Of a stretch of DNA of 64,000 nucleotides, positions 42,818-51,788 are shown in pieces (the stretch's first letter is position 1; each line of letters opens with the position of its first letter). The translations under genes and the position numbers were made by a program. The notes beneath the pieces were generated by a model. The model did not search any database. It had not been told where the DNA came from and worked only from the letters and a program-made list of their open reading frames with translations. Origin of the DNA: Hexactinellida sp. DTS-2022 (taxonomy: Eukaryota; Porifera; Hexactinellida); assembly GCA_028753945.1 (NCBI GenBank), contig JAPNXP010000010.1, positions 6,203,042 through 6,267,041 of the forward strand. Reading direction: 5' to 3'.

Positions 42818-45800
42818 ATGGACTTGTTGTCTCGCGGGTTTAGCGCTGTCCTGGGGTCGGGGGGCCCCGAGGCGGGACGGGAGGACTCGGCAGCGGGGGT
42901 GGTAGATAAGCTCTGCCAGAGACTTAGCACCTCCACGCTATTGCAGGATAGGAGAGATGCCATGCGAGCTCTCAGGTACAAAGAGCCTGTTAGCTTGTTA
43001 TCCATATCAGGGTTTCATACAGACAAAAATTTATTACTTAATTAAAATACTTAATTTGTATTACGTCTTATGAGAGCGTCTCTCGATCTTGGCGCGCCTA
43101 TAATAGTTTTCTTTGAAATTTACGCGCGTTGCGCACGCCTGGATGGAACCCTGGTTTGAAACCAATAAATCATAAGTAATAATGGATTTAGCAATAATAC
43201 CAGGGGAATTTTTAGGGGAATAGTATAGTTTTAATTAGCATTCGATATGTGTACCATATCTAAGATATTGGGTTTATGACTAGTCTGTAATAACACATTC
43301 CATGTGACTACCCCTGTATCTAGGTCTCTGTCTCAGGGAGAGGAGGGGTACCGCGTGGAGGTGGGGGCCCAGGCGCTGCCCCTGATAGTCTCCTGTCTGG
43401 AGGAGAGAGACCCCGAGTTGTGTCTCCTCACTCTGGAGGCCATCCTGGGGCTCATAGGGACCCGGGACCAGAGCACTGAGCTGAATAACACATTCTCGGA
43501 GATAGTGCTCAAGGGCCAGGAGGTGTTATAATGTGGAACTATAGGAGCTCTGTTTATAGGACACCAGGGGACAGTCTTGATATGTTCGTATTAACCGGAG
43601 TCACTTGCATGCATTTGTATAGGCTAGGGGAATTAAACCTAAACAGATATTCCCTTATCCGTGTTCCTATTAACGAGAGTCTACTGTATACAGTTTAAAT
43701 ACAGTAAAACCTTCAGAAAGTGAATACCCTGGGACCAGCCAAAATATTAACTTTTCATTATTCACCATAAGTGTGTCCAAAGTAATGGGAAAAATTTGTG
43801 ACCGAGAAAAGTGTTCATATTTTCATTTCTTGAAGGTGTTTACTTTTTGAGGTTCTACTATTTCTATACAAAGGCCGTATCATTGAGTTTAACTATGGCT
43901 CTATGGTGGCTCTATTAAGCTGAGTATACTGTATGTAATTTGTATACCATTCCGTGTTGTTCATTAAAACTGTCCCCTGGTGTCCTATTAACAGAGTCTA
44001 CTGTATTAAGACGGTCCCCTGGTGTCCTATTAACAGAGCTACTGTATTAAGACTGTCCCCTGGTGTCCTATTAACAGAGTCTACTGTATTAGGACGGTGC
44101 CCTGGTGTTCCTATTAACAGAGTCTACTGTATTAGGACGGTGCCCTGGTGTTCCTATTAACAGAGTCTACTGTATTAGGACGGTGCCCTGGTGTCCTATT
44201 AACGTAGCTACTACAATAGGATTAACTGCATGTTAATACCACCCCGTGTGTCCCTAGGTGGTGGGCCGTATCGTGGAGGTGTCTACAGACACGGACATCC
44301 ACACGCAGCTGGCCGGCATCCGTGTGGTCCGGGCCCTGAGCTCGAATAGGAGGGAGAGGGTCCAGGAGTGCCTCCTCTCCTCCCCAGGGGCCCTCTCACA
44401 CCTGGTGGACCTCCTGGATACACAGGACGTAGTCAGGAATGAGGTGCTGCTCATACTCTCCGAGATATGCCAAGGGAGTCCACAGGTATATACTGGGTAA
44501 TGGGTAGTGATTGAAATATTATGATTATTGATTTTTTCGGGAAATTTATATCATTGATTTGAATGAACATACACAAATCACTGCACAAATTGTATAACAG
44601 CTATTCAATTGCGAATTGCGCAGTGAATATACTTTTTTTTTAACACCGGGTTTTTCTAACTAATCGGTGTTTTCTAACTAACTAGTTATTCTATAATGTC
44701 TAATTTTGTTTTATTTCAATCGGTTTATTCTAACTATCGAATTTTCCTTACTTTATTTCCATGCAAAGAATTTATAGAAAAATACGGTTTCGACACTAGT
44801 TCCAATTGGAACCGGAACTAACTCATGGGTGTTTAGATCCAGAAGCTGCTTGCCTTTGAGAGCGGGTTCGACAGACTGCTGGGCATAGTCCTGACGGAGG
44901 GGAGTCTCTCAGGGGGCGTCATAGCACAGGACTGCCTACAGATATGCATAAGCCTGCTAGCCTATAACTCTTCTAATCAGTCCCTGTTCAGGGAGGGGCC
45001 TTATACCGCACCCATAAGGGACATTCTACAGGTACCCCTTAGACTATAATTCGTCTATATTATAATCAACCTGTGTACTGTTGTACAGTCAGGTCTGCTT
45101 ATTATGAACAAGATTTCGTCTGCTTAATATGAAGATCTTTTTTTATTATGAACAAGCCCTATCGTCCCAATTTAACACCTTTATAGGGTTTATATTAAGT
45201 TGAGTTCGCTTATTATAAAGTCTCTCTATTATGGACACAATTTTGGTCCCTTGAAAAAATAACTTGGCTATATTACTCTGTGATATAATTCATCTGTATA
45301 ATATCTCAATTAATCCTGGCTGTATACTGCTATTAGTACCATGGATATCCTAACTGCCTATATAGGATGCGACAGAAGACACTAGCAGAGGCTGGGACTC
45401 GAACAGGACCGATAACGCCCTGTTGGTGCTTAAGCTTATTCGCACCCTCTGTTCCCCCCATAACCCCCTCTCCTCCTCCCAGCAAGCCAGGGCCAGCTTC
45501 CGGAGGGGCGGACTCCTGGCCCCCCTCCTCAGTCTCATGCTATCAGGTTTGTAGGGACACATGTTAATGTCCCATAGAGTATGCCTAAGGAATTATCCAG
45601 GAGTTCTATTTTAAGCCATACCATATACAGTAGAACCTCGTTAATACGAGCACCAACGGACGGTAGATATTTGTTCGCTTTATCCGGAGTTCGTATTAAG
45701 AGTAATACTAATTGGATAGCCATTGTAGGGACCTGATTTGTGGAACTGTTTGTTCGTCTTATCCAGAAATTCGCATCCCTTTAAATTATCTGTGCATTAA

Positions 45801-48800
45801 ATCGAGGAAATTGACCAGGCTTTCATACAGGCAAAATTATCTGCGCGCCTAGATTAACTTTGAGCTTAAAATACTCAATTTGTATTATTTACAACTATGG
45901 GAGCTCTCGATTTTCGTGCGCCTAGAAAAGTTTCCTTTCTCCAATTACACGCCTGGATGAACCCTGAATTAGCGTATACTATCTACCAGCCTTTATAATA
46001 GCCCCTGTATGTCCATAGGCACAGTCCCCGGGGACCTGCTAACAGAGACTATCCTCACGGTTGCTGACGTCATATGGGGACAGCCGGCTAGTCAGCAGGA
46101 ACTAGCGTCAGCTGTTATGCCGAGGGACCAGCGGTCTGCCGTGGAGACCCTGCTCGTGTGTATGCTCAACGATAAACAGGTATATACTGGAACTAACTAG
46201 TGTATAGTTCCATATAGGTAGTATGCCAACGATAAACAGGTGTATACTGGAACTAACTAGTGTATAGTTCCATATAGGGTAGTATGCCAACGATAAACAG
46301 GTATGTATTGGAACTAACACGTGTATAGTCCCATATAGTGTAGTATGCCAACGATAAACAGGTATATACTGAAACTAACTAGTGTATAGTTCCATATAGG
46401 GTAGTATGCCAACGATAAACAGGTATGTATTGGAACTAACACGTGTATAGTCCCATATTGGAAGTACAGTCGAAACCAATTCTTTGCATGGAAATAAACT
46501 TAATAAAGTAAGAAAAATCCGATAGTTAGAATAAACCGATTGAAACAAAACAAAATCGGAATTTTCTTACACACTTGAATAAATAGTTAGTTAGAAAACA
46601 CGATTTCGACTGTATGCTCAATGATATACAGCTATTCATACTAACACATACAAACTACAGTATAACCTCGTTAATACGGTTAATACGAACACTATACAGT
46701 TCCCTTCTAAGGCCTACATGCGATTGGCTATCACAGCATTCCTCCCGTTGCTAGACTCAACAGATGCGGTTGGCCTGTCTCTACGCACTACAGGGTCACC
46801 TGGTGTCTAATCTGACCAATCAGCAGGAGCTCCTGTCCACCCTACTCCCCTCCAGGTACCCATAGGGGCACACGGGGAATAAGGCAGGGGTTTTATAAAA
46901 TAGTAACGTAAATACTACACGTATTCCTAATTTCTATTAGTAATAATTTAATTAATCTTTAATTAATTTAAACATTTGAAGTTTCACAATTCAAACATTA
47001 ATTAAATTAATTACACTAAGATGAAATGTAATTTGAATATTGAAATTCTAGTTAAATTAAACATTGGGGAAGTGCAATCAGAAGGAGCACACTCCCATCC
47101 CGTCTGTGAGGGGTTTTTATTGTCTTGTTGTGTTGTTATTATATTGTTATTATTGTTGTTATCATTGTGTTGTTGTTGTTGTTGTTGTTATTATTGTTGT
47201 TATCATTGTGTTGTTATTATTGTGTTGTTATTATCATTGTCTTGTTATGGCTTTACGTCCTCAGGTCTGACAGCAGTGTCCCCTCTCCCTCGTCGGGCCG
47301 CCTGTTGCTGGCTGGTCTGTTCGGGAAGGACGGGGTCACCTGCTGGTGCTCCAGCGTCCTGCTGGTCTCAGCCCTGGAGAGCCCCGCCTCCAGAGAGGAG
47401 CTCCTTAGGGTGCAGCTCTCCACCGGACAGGGACAGGGCTCCCTGGTAGCCATGATATGCCAGAAGGTAGGTGGGTATGTAGTGGGCTCATTAGTGATAG
47501 TGAATATTTGATATGCAAATACTGGTACTTAGAATTAACTTAACAGTTAGTTTGCGGATTAGCTTTATAAGCAAGTTACTTTTAATTCCCAGTAACCTAA
47601 TCAGTTCCTTATCAGGTTAGAGATCAGCTGCTAGAGCCCCTCAAGCTCTCAGGTCTCCTCTGTCTCCTCTCGGTGTGGGTACACAACTGTCCACAGGGTT
47701 AGTTAGAGTATAACCTATGTTCTTATATCCGACATCTACTGTTATACCCAGGTTATCTTTATAACCTGTTAGTGAGTACATACACTATCCCCTGTATATT
47801 AACAAGGGTCCCCTATAGGCGCCACTATCCCCTATGTATTAACAAGGGTCCCCTATAGGCGCCGCTCTGCTGCTGAGGGACCAGGCCTTCACGGACCACC
47901 TGATAGCCCAGACAGAGCTACAACCGGACTCGGAGCAGGGCGCGGTGGTCCGGTCTCTGTGCGCCACGCAGCTGGGGGCCTGCATGGCGGCCGCGGGGGG
48001 GGACGTGGTTACCGAGAGGGAGAGAGTTATGCGCCGGATAAGACCCGAGGCCCTCTGCGATATTATGGGATATGTACTCAGGTATAGGCACTTGTGTTGC
48101 ATTACTATACCCCCCTACCGTTGTTAGGTTATTTATACAGTTTATAACACAGTAGGATTGTACAGTAGAACCTCCTTAATACGAACACCAAAGGACCGTA
48201 AAAGTTTGTCGTATTAACCGAAATTCTCAGTTTATAACACAATATAATAGTATAATATCACACATTAGTTAACGGGCCTTATACAGTAGACATTAGAACC
48301 TCGATATTACGAATTTCTGGTTAATACGAATTTCTGGTTAATACGAATTTCTGGTTAATACGTACACTATTTCAGTCCCATTTCAAAGGCTTTTCAAGAC
48401 AAATAACACAACTAATACGAATACGGATAAGGCGAACACAATTTTGGACCCTTCAAAGGATGAATACAAATGACACCGGTTAATACGAATTCCTAATAAG
48501 ACGGTCCCCTGGTGTACTTATACTAACTATACTATACAGTACCTAGGTATCTATATCTATATACAGTCGAAATCGGGTTTTTTTGCCCCCCTAAATGCAT
48601 GGAAAAAGAGGCAAAAAAACCCGATACGCAAAAAAACCCGTATTTAACATTATACAGTGCTATGAGATTATGAAGAAACAAGGAGAAGCAAGGAGGCAAA
48701 ATAACCCGGGGAGGCAAAAAAACCCGATTTCGACTGTACAGAACAGTTCTATATTTAATACCCCCTGTAGATCCGCCCCGTTTATCCAGGCCGCGAAGAG

Positions 48801-50800
48801 TCCAGAGCCCTCCCCCCTGTCCCCCTCCTCCATCAGTCTATCCTACTGCTTCACAAACATAGCCAGACACATAGTGGATAGGGCCACGGCAGCTATTATA
48901 GCACCCGTGCCTGATAAGGTATGTAGGGGGTTATTGTGACTGTACAGTGGTGTACTTTATCCGTCTGGGGAATATACAGTGAACTGCCCCGTTATAACCA
49001 AGTCGGATATAACGAAATAACTGCTTATAACAAAATGGAGATTTTCCCCAGAGCACTAAATGCATTGATTAATATCCGCTTATAACGAAGGGATTTACAA
49101 GTCCCAAGCACTTCGTTATAACGAGAGTTCACTGTAGTATAAATCAACAGTAAATCACTTGATTTGATTTCGATTTTAACCAACTAACTGTTTGTACTTA
49201 AGGTGCCTGTACAGGAACCTGATACGGTGCTGCATCAGTACAAACAGCTGATCGGGAGACAGGACGGAGAGTTGGAGGTGTTAAGGGGTGCAGTGGACCA
49301 GTACAGGGGACAGGTAAGCTTATATAGGGGCTATATGGTATGTGACACACCAAGGGGACATACCATACTTGTATAGTGGTGTTGGTATAGTAGCAATACA
49401 ATGGACCATCCTGTATAGTGGTATTAGCAAATTAGCAATACAATGGACCATCTTTGTATATAGTGGTTATACATACAGTCAACTCCGCTTAATAGAGCCA
49501 CCGGTTAATCGGTTTCTCCGCTTAATCGGGTCAAAATTTCACAGGATTTATAGGACAGAATTACAGTTTGGCTTACAATATTTTCGGTTAATCGGTTTCT
49601 CCGCTTAATCGGGTCAAAACAACCTGGTCCCGAGATGGCTCTATTAAGCGGAGTCGACTGTGCTTGAATTGTATGGCTAATAGCAATACAATGGACAACC
49701 ATACTGTGGTATTACATAGTATCAAATTAGCAATACAATGGACCACCTTTGTATACAAGTGGTATTAGCATATAGCGTAAGGACTGACCATACTTTGTAC
49801 GTATGTACATACCTTTGTATACAGTAGTATTAGCATAATAGCAATCCTAATAGCAATAGTAATAATGGCATTCGTATGGTGAAATTACAGAACATCGTCG
49901 GAACTGCATATAATGTTCTTATAATCAGCATAAATTATATAGGGGGTATATGGCAACCGTTTTCCAGTAGAATGTTCTTATATCCGGTGTTCTTATATCC
50001 AGCATCTACTGTATTTTCAGTCCCCAAGCGAGCATTAATGTAAATTCTGTTCCTCTAATAGCAAGTTCGCCTATTAACAAGCAAATTTAGTGCAAAATGC
50101 GACTTGCTATTACGAACATCGCAGTATAACTAAATGATCAAATGGGAAAAGTAAAAAAAATGTCTAATTTTGTTATTAAATGGTCAAAAAATGTCTATTT
50201 TGTTTACTCGCGTTACATACGTTTGAACTATGTCCCTAACACGGTATGACCGGTTGGCCTGTAGACCGAGGTGCTGCGACGGGAGCTGGCCACCTCCCAG
50301 CAGAGAGAGCTGGAGGCCTGTCAGCTGACCGAACAGCTGAGAGGGCGCCTGAGCCAGCTGGAGGATCAGCTGAGCAGAGAGACCCCTGTCAGGGCTAGTC
50401 CCGAACTGGAGCATTCCATAGACACCAGTCCGTCCCTAAGGGAGGTGTACAAGCGGAACGAGCTACTAGGTACCACAGAGTTAATAAATAGAAATATTAC
50501 TATATACAGTATATTCTGTTAATAGGGACACCAGGGGACCGTCTTAATATGTTCGTATTAACCGGAATTCGTATTTACCGGAGTCACTTGCATGCATTTG
50601 TATAGGCTAGGGGAATTAACTTTGTACTCCTTAACCGATATTTCCCTTATCCGTGTTCCTACTAACAGAGCTACTGTATTTCCGGTAAATTTGTTGTGTA
50701 ATCATCATCTATAAAGCGATTTCTGGCTTCAATGCTCTTAATCGATTTAACTAAGGTTCCATTGTACTTCCTACTAACGAGAGTCTATTGTATTGTTGTT

Positions 50801-50857
<57 letters not shown>

Positions 50858-51180
50858 GCTGTGTAGAGAAGGAACAGGAGGAGCTGCTGATGTACCTGGC
50901 TGACCTGGACATTAAGGTGCGTCGCTACAAAGCGCGTCTCGAAGAGGTGGGACAAGAAATCTCCTCTTCAGGGGAGGAATCTGAAACTGGGAACATTCCT
51001 ATCCCGTCAGATCACATTCCAGAGGGGGACTATAGCAACGGTATCCATAGCAACCCGGAGTATGCAGATGAGGGAGGTATGGACCTGAGGTTGGTGCCAG
51101 GAACCGCGACACATTTGTTCACACCTCTAGTGGACACACAGCTGTACTACACTCACTCAGTGCCCCCTAGTCAATTCTAA
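42818..51180 (+). CDS. USO1: General vesicular transport factor p115 (USO1)
   Basis: Fourteen exons: 42818-42975, 43324-43522, 44258-44485, 44837-45031, 45366-45546, 46019-46179, 46755-46855, 47265-47466, 47616-47697, 47859-48081, 48771-48918, 49203-49313, 50265-50469, 50867-51180. They total 2508 nt (835 aa) with consistent phases. p115 is the golgin-type tether of COPII and COPI vesicles at the ER-Golgi interface. The armadillo head fills about residues 1-600, with KLCQRLSTSTLLQDRRDAMRAL near the start, then SNQSLFREG, DLLTETI, LTNQQELLSTLLPS and REELLRVQL. Exons 12-14 encode a coiled coil (about 630-770), and KEQEELLMYLADLDIKVRR matches the conserved end of the human coil. An acidic stretch (EEVGQE, SGEESE) follows. 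The coil is much shorter than in the 962-aa human protein. The exon 7 start could instead be 46764, dropping three codons. Confidence 0.95.
43008..43153. mobile_element. CAGGGTTTCATAC...GGAACCCTG element in USO1 intron 1
   Basis: Imperfect inverted ends CAGGGTTTCATACAG and CTGGATGGAACCCTG enclose AATTTGTATTA, TCTCGATC, GCGCGCCTA and TTTACGCGC. A second full copy is at 45815-45966 and a truncated one at 38190-38347. Noncoding. Confidence 0.75.
43545..43686. mobile_element. CAGTAGA-family element in USO1 intron 2
   Basis: Carries CTGTTTATAGGACACCAGGG, CGTATTAACCGGAGTCACTT, GCATGCATTTGTATAGGCTA and GTTCCTATTAACGAGAGTCT, then ACTG. It is the same family as 34298-34453 and 50507-50676. Confidence 0.75.
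43701..43861. mobile_element. CAGTAAAACCTTCAGAAAGTG element in USO1 intron 2
   Basis: Starts CAGTAAAACCTTCAGAAAGT. Near its end TGAAGGTGTTTACTTTTTGA and GGTTCTACTA give a loose inverted repeat. The internal phrase CCTGGGACCAGCC and its counterpart GTGACCGAG resemble the other CAGT families in style but not in sequence. Only one copy was noticed. Confidence 0.5.
43960..44215. repeat. Six-copy ~43-bp minisatellite made from an element end
   Basis: Six tandem copies of a unit reading (G/C)TCCCCTGGTGTCC, then TATTAACAGAGTCTACTG, then TATTAAGAC or TATTAGGAC. The unit equals the terminal segment of the CAGTAGA-family elements. The third to last copies carry GGTGCCC instead of GGTCCCC. It lies in USO1 intron 2, just upstream of exon 3. 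Confidence 0.85.
44636..44799. mobile_element. Diverged element, CGAAACCGGTTTTTCTAAC family
   Basis: Contains GGGTTTTTCTAACTAATCGG, CGGTTTATTCTAACTATCGA, CTTACTTTATTTCCATGCAA and GGTTTCGACACTAG. Better copies are at 46467-46612, 52157-52326 and 53760-53922. It lies in USO1 intron 3. Confidence 0.65.
45086..45262. mobile_element. CAGTCAGGTCTGCTTATTATG element in USO1 intron 4
   Basis: Starts CAGTCAGGTCTGCTTATTAT and contains ATGAACAAGCCCTATCGTCC and TTCGCTTATTATAAAGTCTC. The intact relative at 57117-57306 ends AGAACCTGACTG. The right end here is eroded. Confidence 0.7.
45628..45966. mobile_element. Two abutting elements in USO1 intron 5
   Basis: The first part (45628 to about 45800) starts CAGTAGAACCTCGTTAATAC and matches the copy at 51565-51715, including AGGGACCTGATTT and TGTTTGTTCGTCTTATCC. 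The second part (45815-45966) is a CAGGCTTTCATACAGG...GGATGAACCCTG element with GCGCGCCTAGATT and TGCGCCTAGAAAAGTTTCC. Together they fill most of the intron. Confidence 0.7.
46161..46460 (+). repeat. Five-copy ~61-bp tandem array over the 5' splice site of USO1 exon 6
   Basis: The end of exon 6 and its donor (AACGATAAACAG then GTATAT) are repeated with donors at 46180, 46240, 46301, 46362 and 46423. The later copies read GTGTAT or GTATGT and carry TATGCCAACG instead of TATGCTCAACG. After each donor the reading frame meets AACTAG or AACTAA-type stops or shifts. Only the first donor joins in phase 0 to exon 7. Confidence 0.9.
46467..46612. mobile_element. CAGTCGAAACC element in USO1 intron 6
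   Basis: Ends CAGTCGAAACCAATTCTTTG and ACACGATTTCGACTG, flanked by TA. The interior has AGTTAGAATAAACCGATTGA. It starts directly after the 61-bp tandem array. Confidence 0.75.
47110..47250. repeat. TTG/TTA-rich simple repeat upstream of USO1 exon 8
   Basis: Runs of TTGTTG, TTATTG and TTATCATTGTG fill the last 150 bp before the exon 8 acceptor CTCAG (exon from 47265). Cys/Leu-rich open frames here are repeat translations. Confidence 0.8.
47783..47862 (+). repeat. 40-bp tandem duplication over the 3' splice site of USO1 exon 10
   Basis: The unit CACTATCCCCTRTRTATTAA, then CAAGGGTCCCCTATAGGCGC, then C lies at 47783-47822 and 47823-47862. Both copies have a full acceptor CCCCTATAG followed by GCGCC. 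The second (exon from 47859) joins exon 9 in phase 1 to give GAALLLRDQAF. The first would add 40 nt and shift the frame. Confidence 0.88.
48163..48518. mobile_element. Composite CAGTAGAACCTCC element with an internal triplication
   Basis: Starts CAGTAGAACCTCCTTAATAC and includes a second left end near 48290 and right-end landmarks ACACCGGTTAATACGAATTC and ACGGTCCCCTGGTG. Between about 48319 and 48363 the 17-mer AATTTCTGGTTAATACG is repeated three times. It appears to be one copy nested in or joined to another. USO1 intron 10. Confidence 0.65.
48564..48736. mobile_element. CAGTCGAAATCGGG element in USO1 intron 10
   Basis: Starts CAGTCGAAATCGGGTTTTTT and ends AAAACCCGATTTCGACTG, a perfect inverted repeat over the outer bases. 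The interior repeats GGCAAAAAAACCCG. It ends about 35 bp before the exon 11 acceptor. Confidence 0.8.
48977..49134. mobile_element. CAGTGAACT element in USO1 intron 11
   Basis: Starts CAGTGAACTGCCCCGTTATA and ends TAACGAGAGTTCACTG. Reverse-oriented copy of the 37341-37513 family. Confidence 0.8.
49476..49660. mobile_element. CAGTCAACTCCGCTTAATAGA element in USO1 intron 12
   Basis: Ends CAGTCAACTCCGCTTAATAG and CTATTAAGCGGAGTCGACTG pair almost perfectly. The interior repeats GGTTAATCGGTTTCTCCGCT twice. Around it, the intron repeats AGCAATACAATGGACCA-type words at about 49390-49450 and 49680-49745. Confidence 0.8.
49891..50011. mobile_element. AACATCGTCGG...CATCTACTG element in USO1 intron 12
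   Basis: Contains AACATCGTCGGAACTGCATA, AATGTTCTTATAATC, GGCAACCGTTTTCC and TTATATCCAGCATCTACTG. The intact family member is 61157-61280; other copies are at about 52976-53090 and 56661-56812. The left CAGT end is missing. Confidence 0.7.
50507..50787. mobile_element. CAGTATATTCTG element plus adjoining family arm in USO1 intron 13
   Basis: The first part (50507-50676) carries GTTAATAGGGACACCAGGGG, GTATTAACCGGAATTCG and CCTACTAACAGAGCTACTG. The second (about 50678-50787) carries ATCATCATCTATAAAGCG and GCTCTTAATCGATTTAACTA and ends CTAACGAGAGTCTATTG. The two parts appear joined, in reverse, at 55966-56240. Confidence 0.7.
50793..50859. repeat. (TTG)n microsatellite directly before the last USO1 exon
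   Basis: About 22 TTG units lead into CTGTGTAG, the acceptor of exon 14 (exon from 50867). The tract stands where a polypyrimidine tract is expected. Confidence 0.9.
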
Positions 51181-51788
51181 TTATAGTAGCTGTAATTCCT
51201 ATTGGTGTATTATGTTGCTATGTTGATATGGGATGGGTTGTTTACTTATTTGTTTACACCAATCAGCTACAGTTGTTACGGTATATTGGCATTTAGATGG
51301 TTATTAACTTATTATACAGAGGTGTTATTGTTGTTGTTTACTTATTTAATAAATTAACACCTCTATAGGCTCTAACTGACAACTGAGTTTGTTGTTGTTT
51401 ACAAATAGAAGACTTGAATTTATAATTAGTATCAAATCCATTAATCTGATTAGTGTACTATATCAAATTACAAGAGTACTGAGTTTACTATTTATAGAAT
51501 ATTTGTTACCATCATTAAGCACATTCCTATGCTGTTAACTGGTTGTTAGGCAGTCTATTATATACAGTAGAACCTCGTTAATACGAACACTAACGGACGG
51601 TAAAAATTGTGTTCGTATTAACCGGAGTAATACCCATTGAATAGCCATTATAGGGACCTGATTTTGTGAAACTGTTTGTTCGTCTTATCCGGAAATTCGT
51701 ATTAATTAACCGTGTATAATGAATACGTGTATAGCTAACTATATAGTCTATTATATGTACAATTGAGGTTGATTAGCAATTAGGTTGA
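51181..51788. other. Intergenic region between USO1 and LARP4
   Basis: Holds the USO1 3' flank with a polyadenylation-type AATAAA at 51348-51353, about 170 bp after the stop. A CAGTAGAACCTCGTTAATAC element lies at 51565-51715. The LARP4 promoter or 5' UTR must fall in the last few hundred bases. No gene was seen. Confidence 0.65.

Noticed and set aside
46460-46760. Additional USO1 exon before exon 7
   Set aside because: The stretch is a CAGT element plus AT-rich sequence; exons 6 and 7 join directly in phase 0.
47021-47511. 142- and 128-aa frames around USO1 exon 8
   Set aside because: The N-terminal parts are simple-repeat translation; only 47265-47466 in the p115 frame is coding.
50788-50860. 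Poly-Cys N-terminus of an apparent 130-aa protein
   Set aside because: It is the (TTG)n intron repeat read in frame with the last USO1 exon; the real exon starts at 50867.
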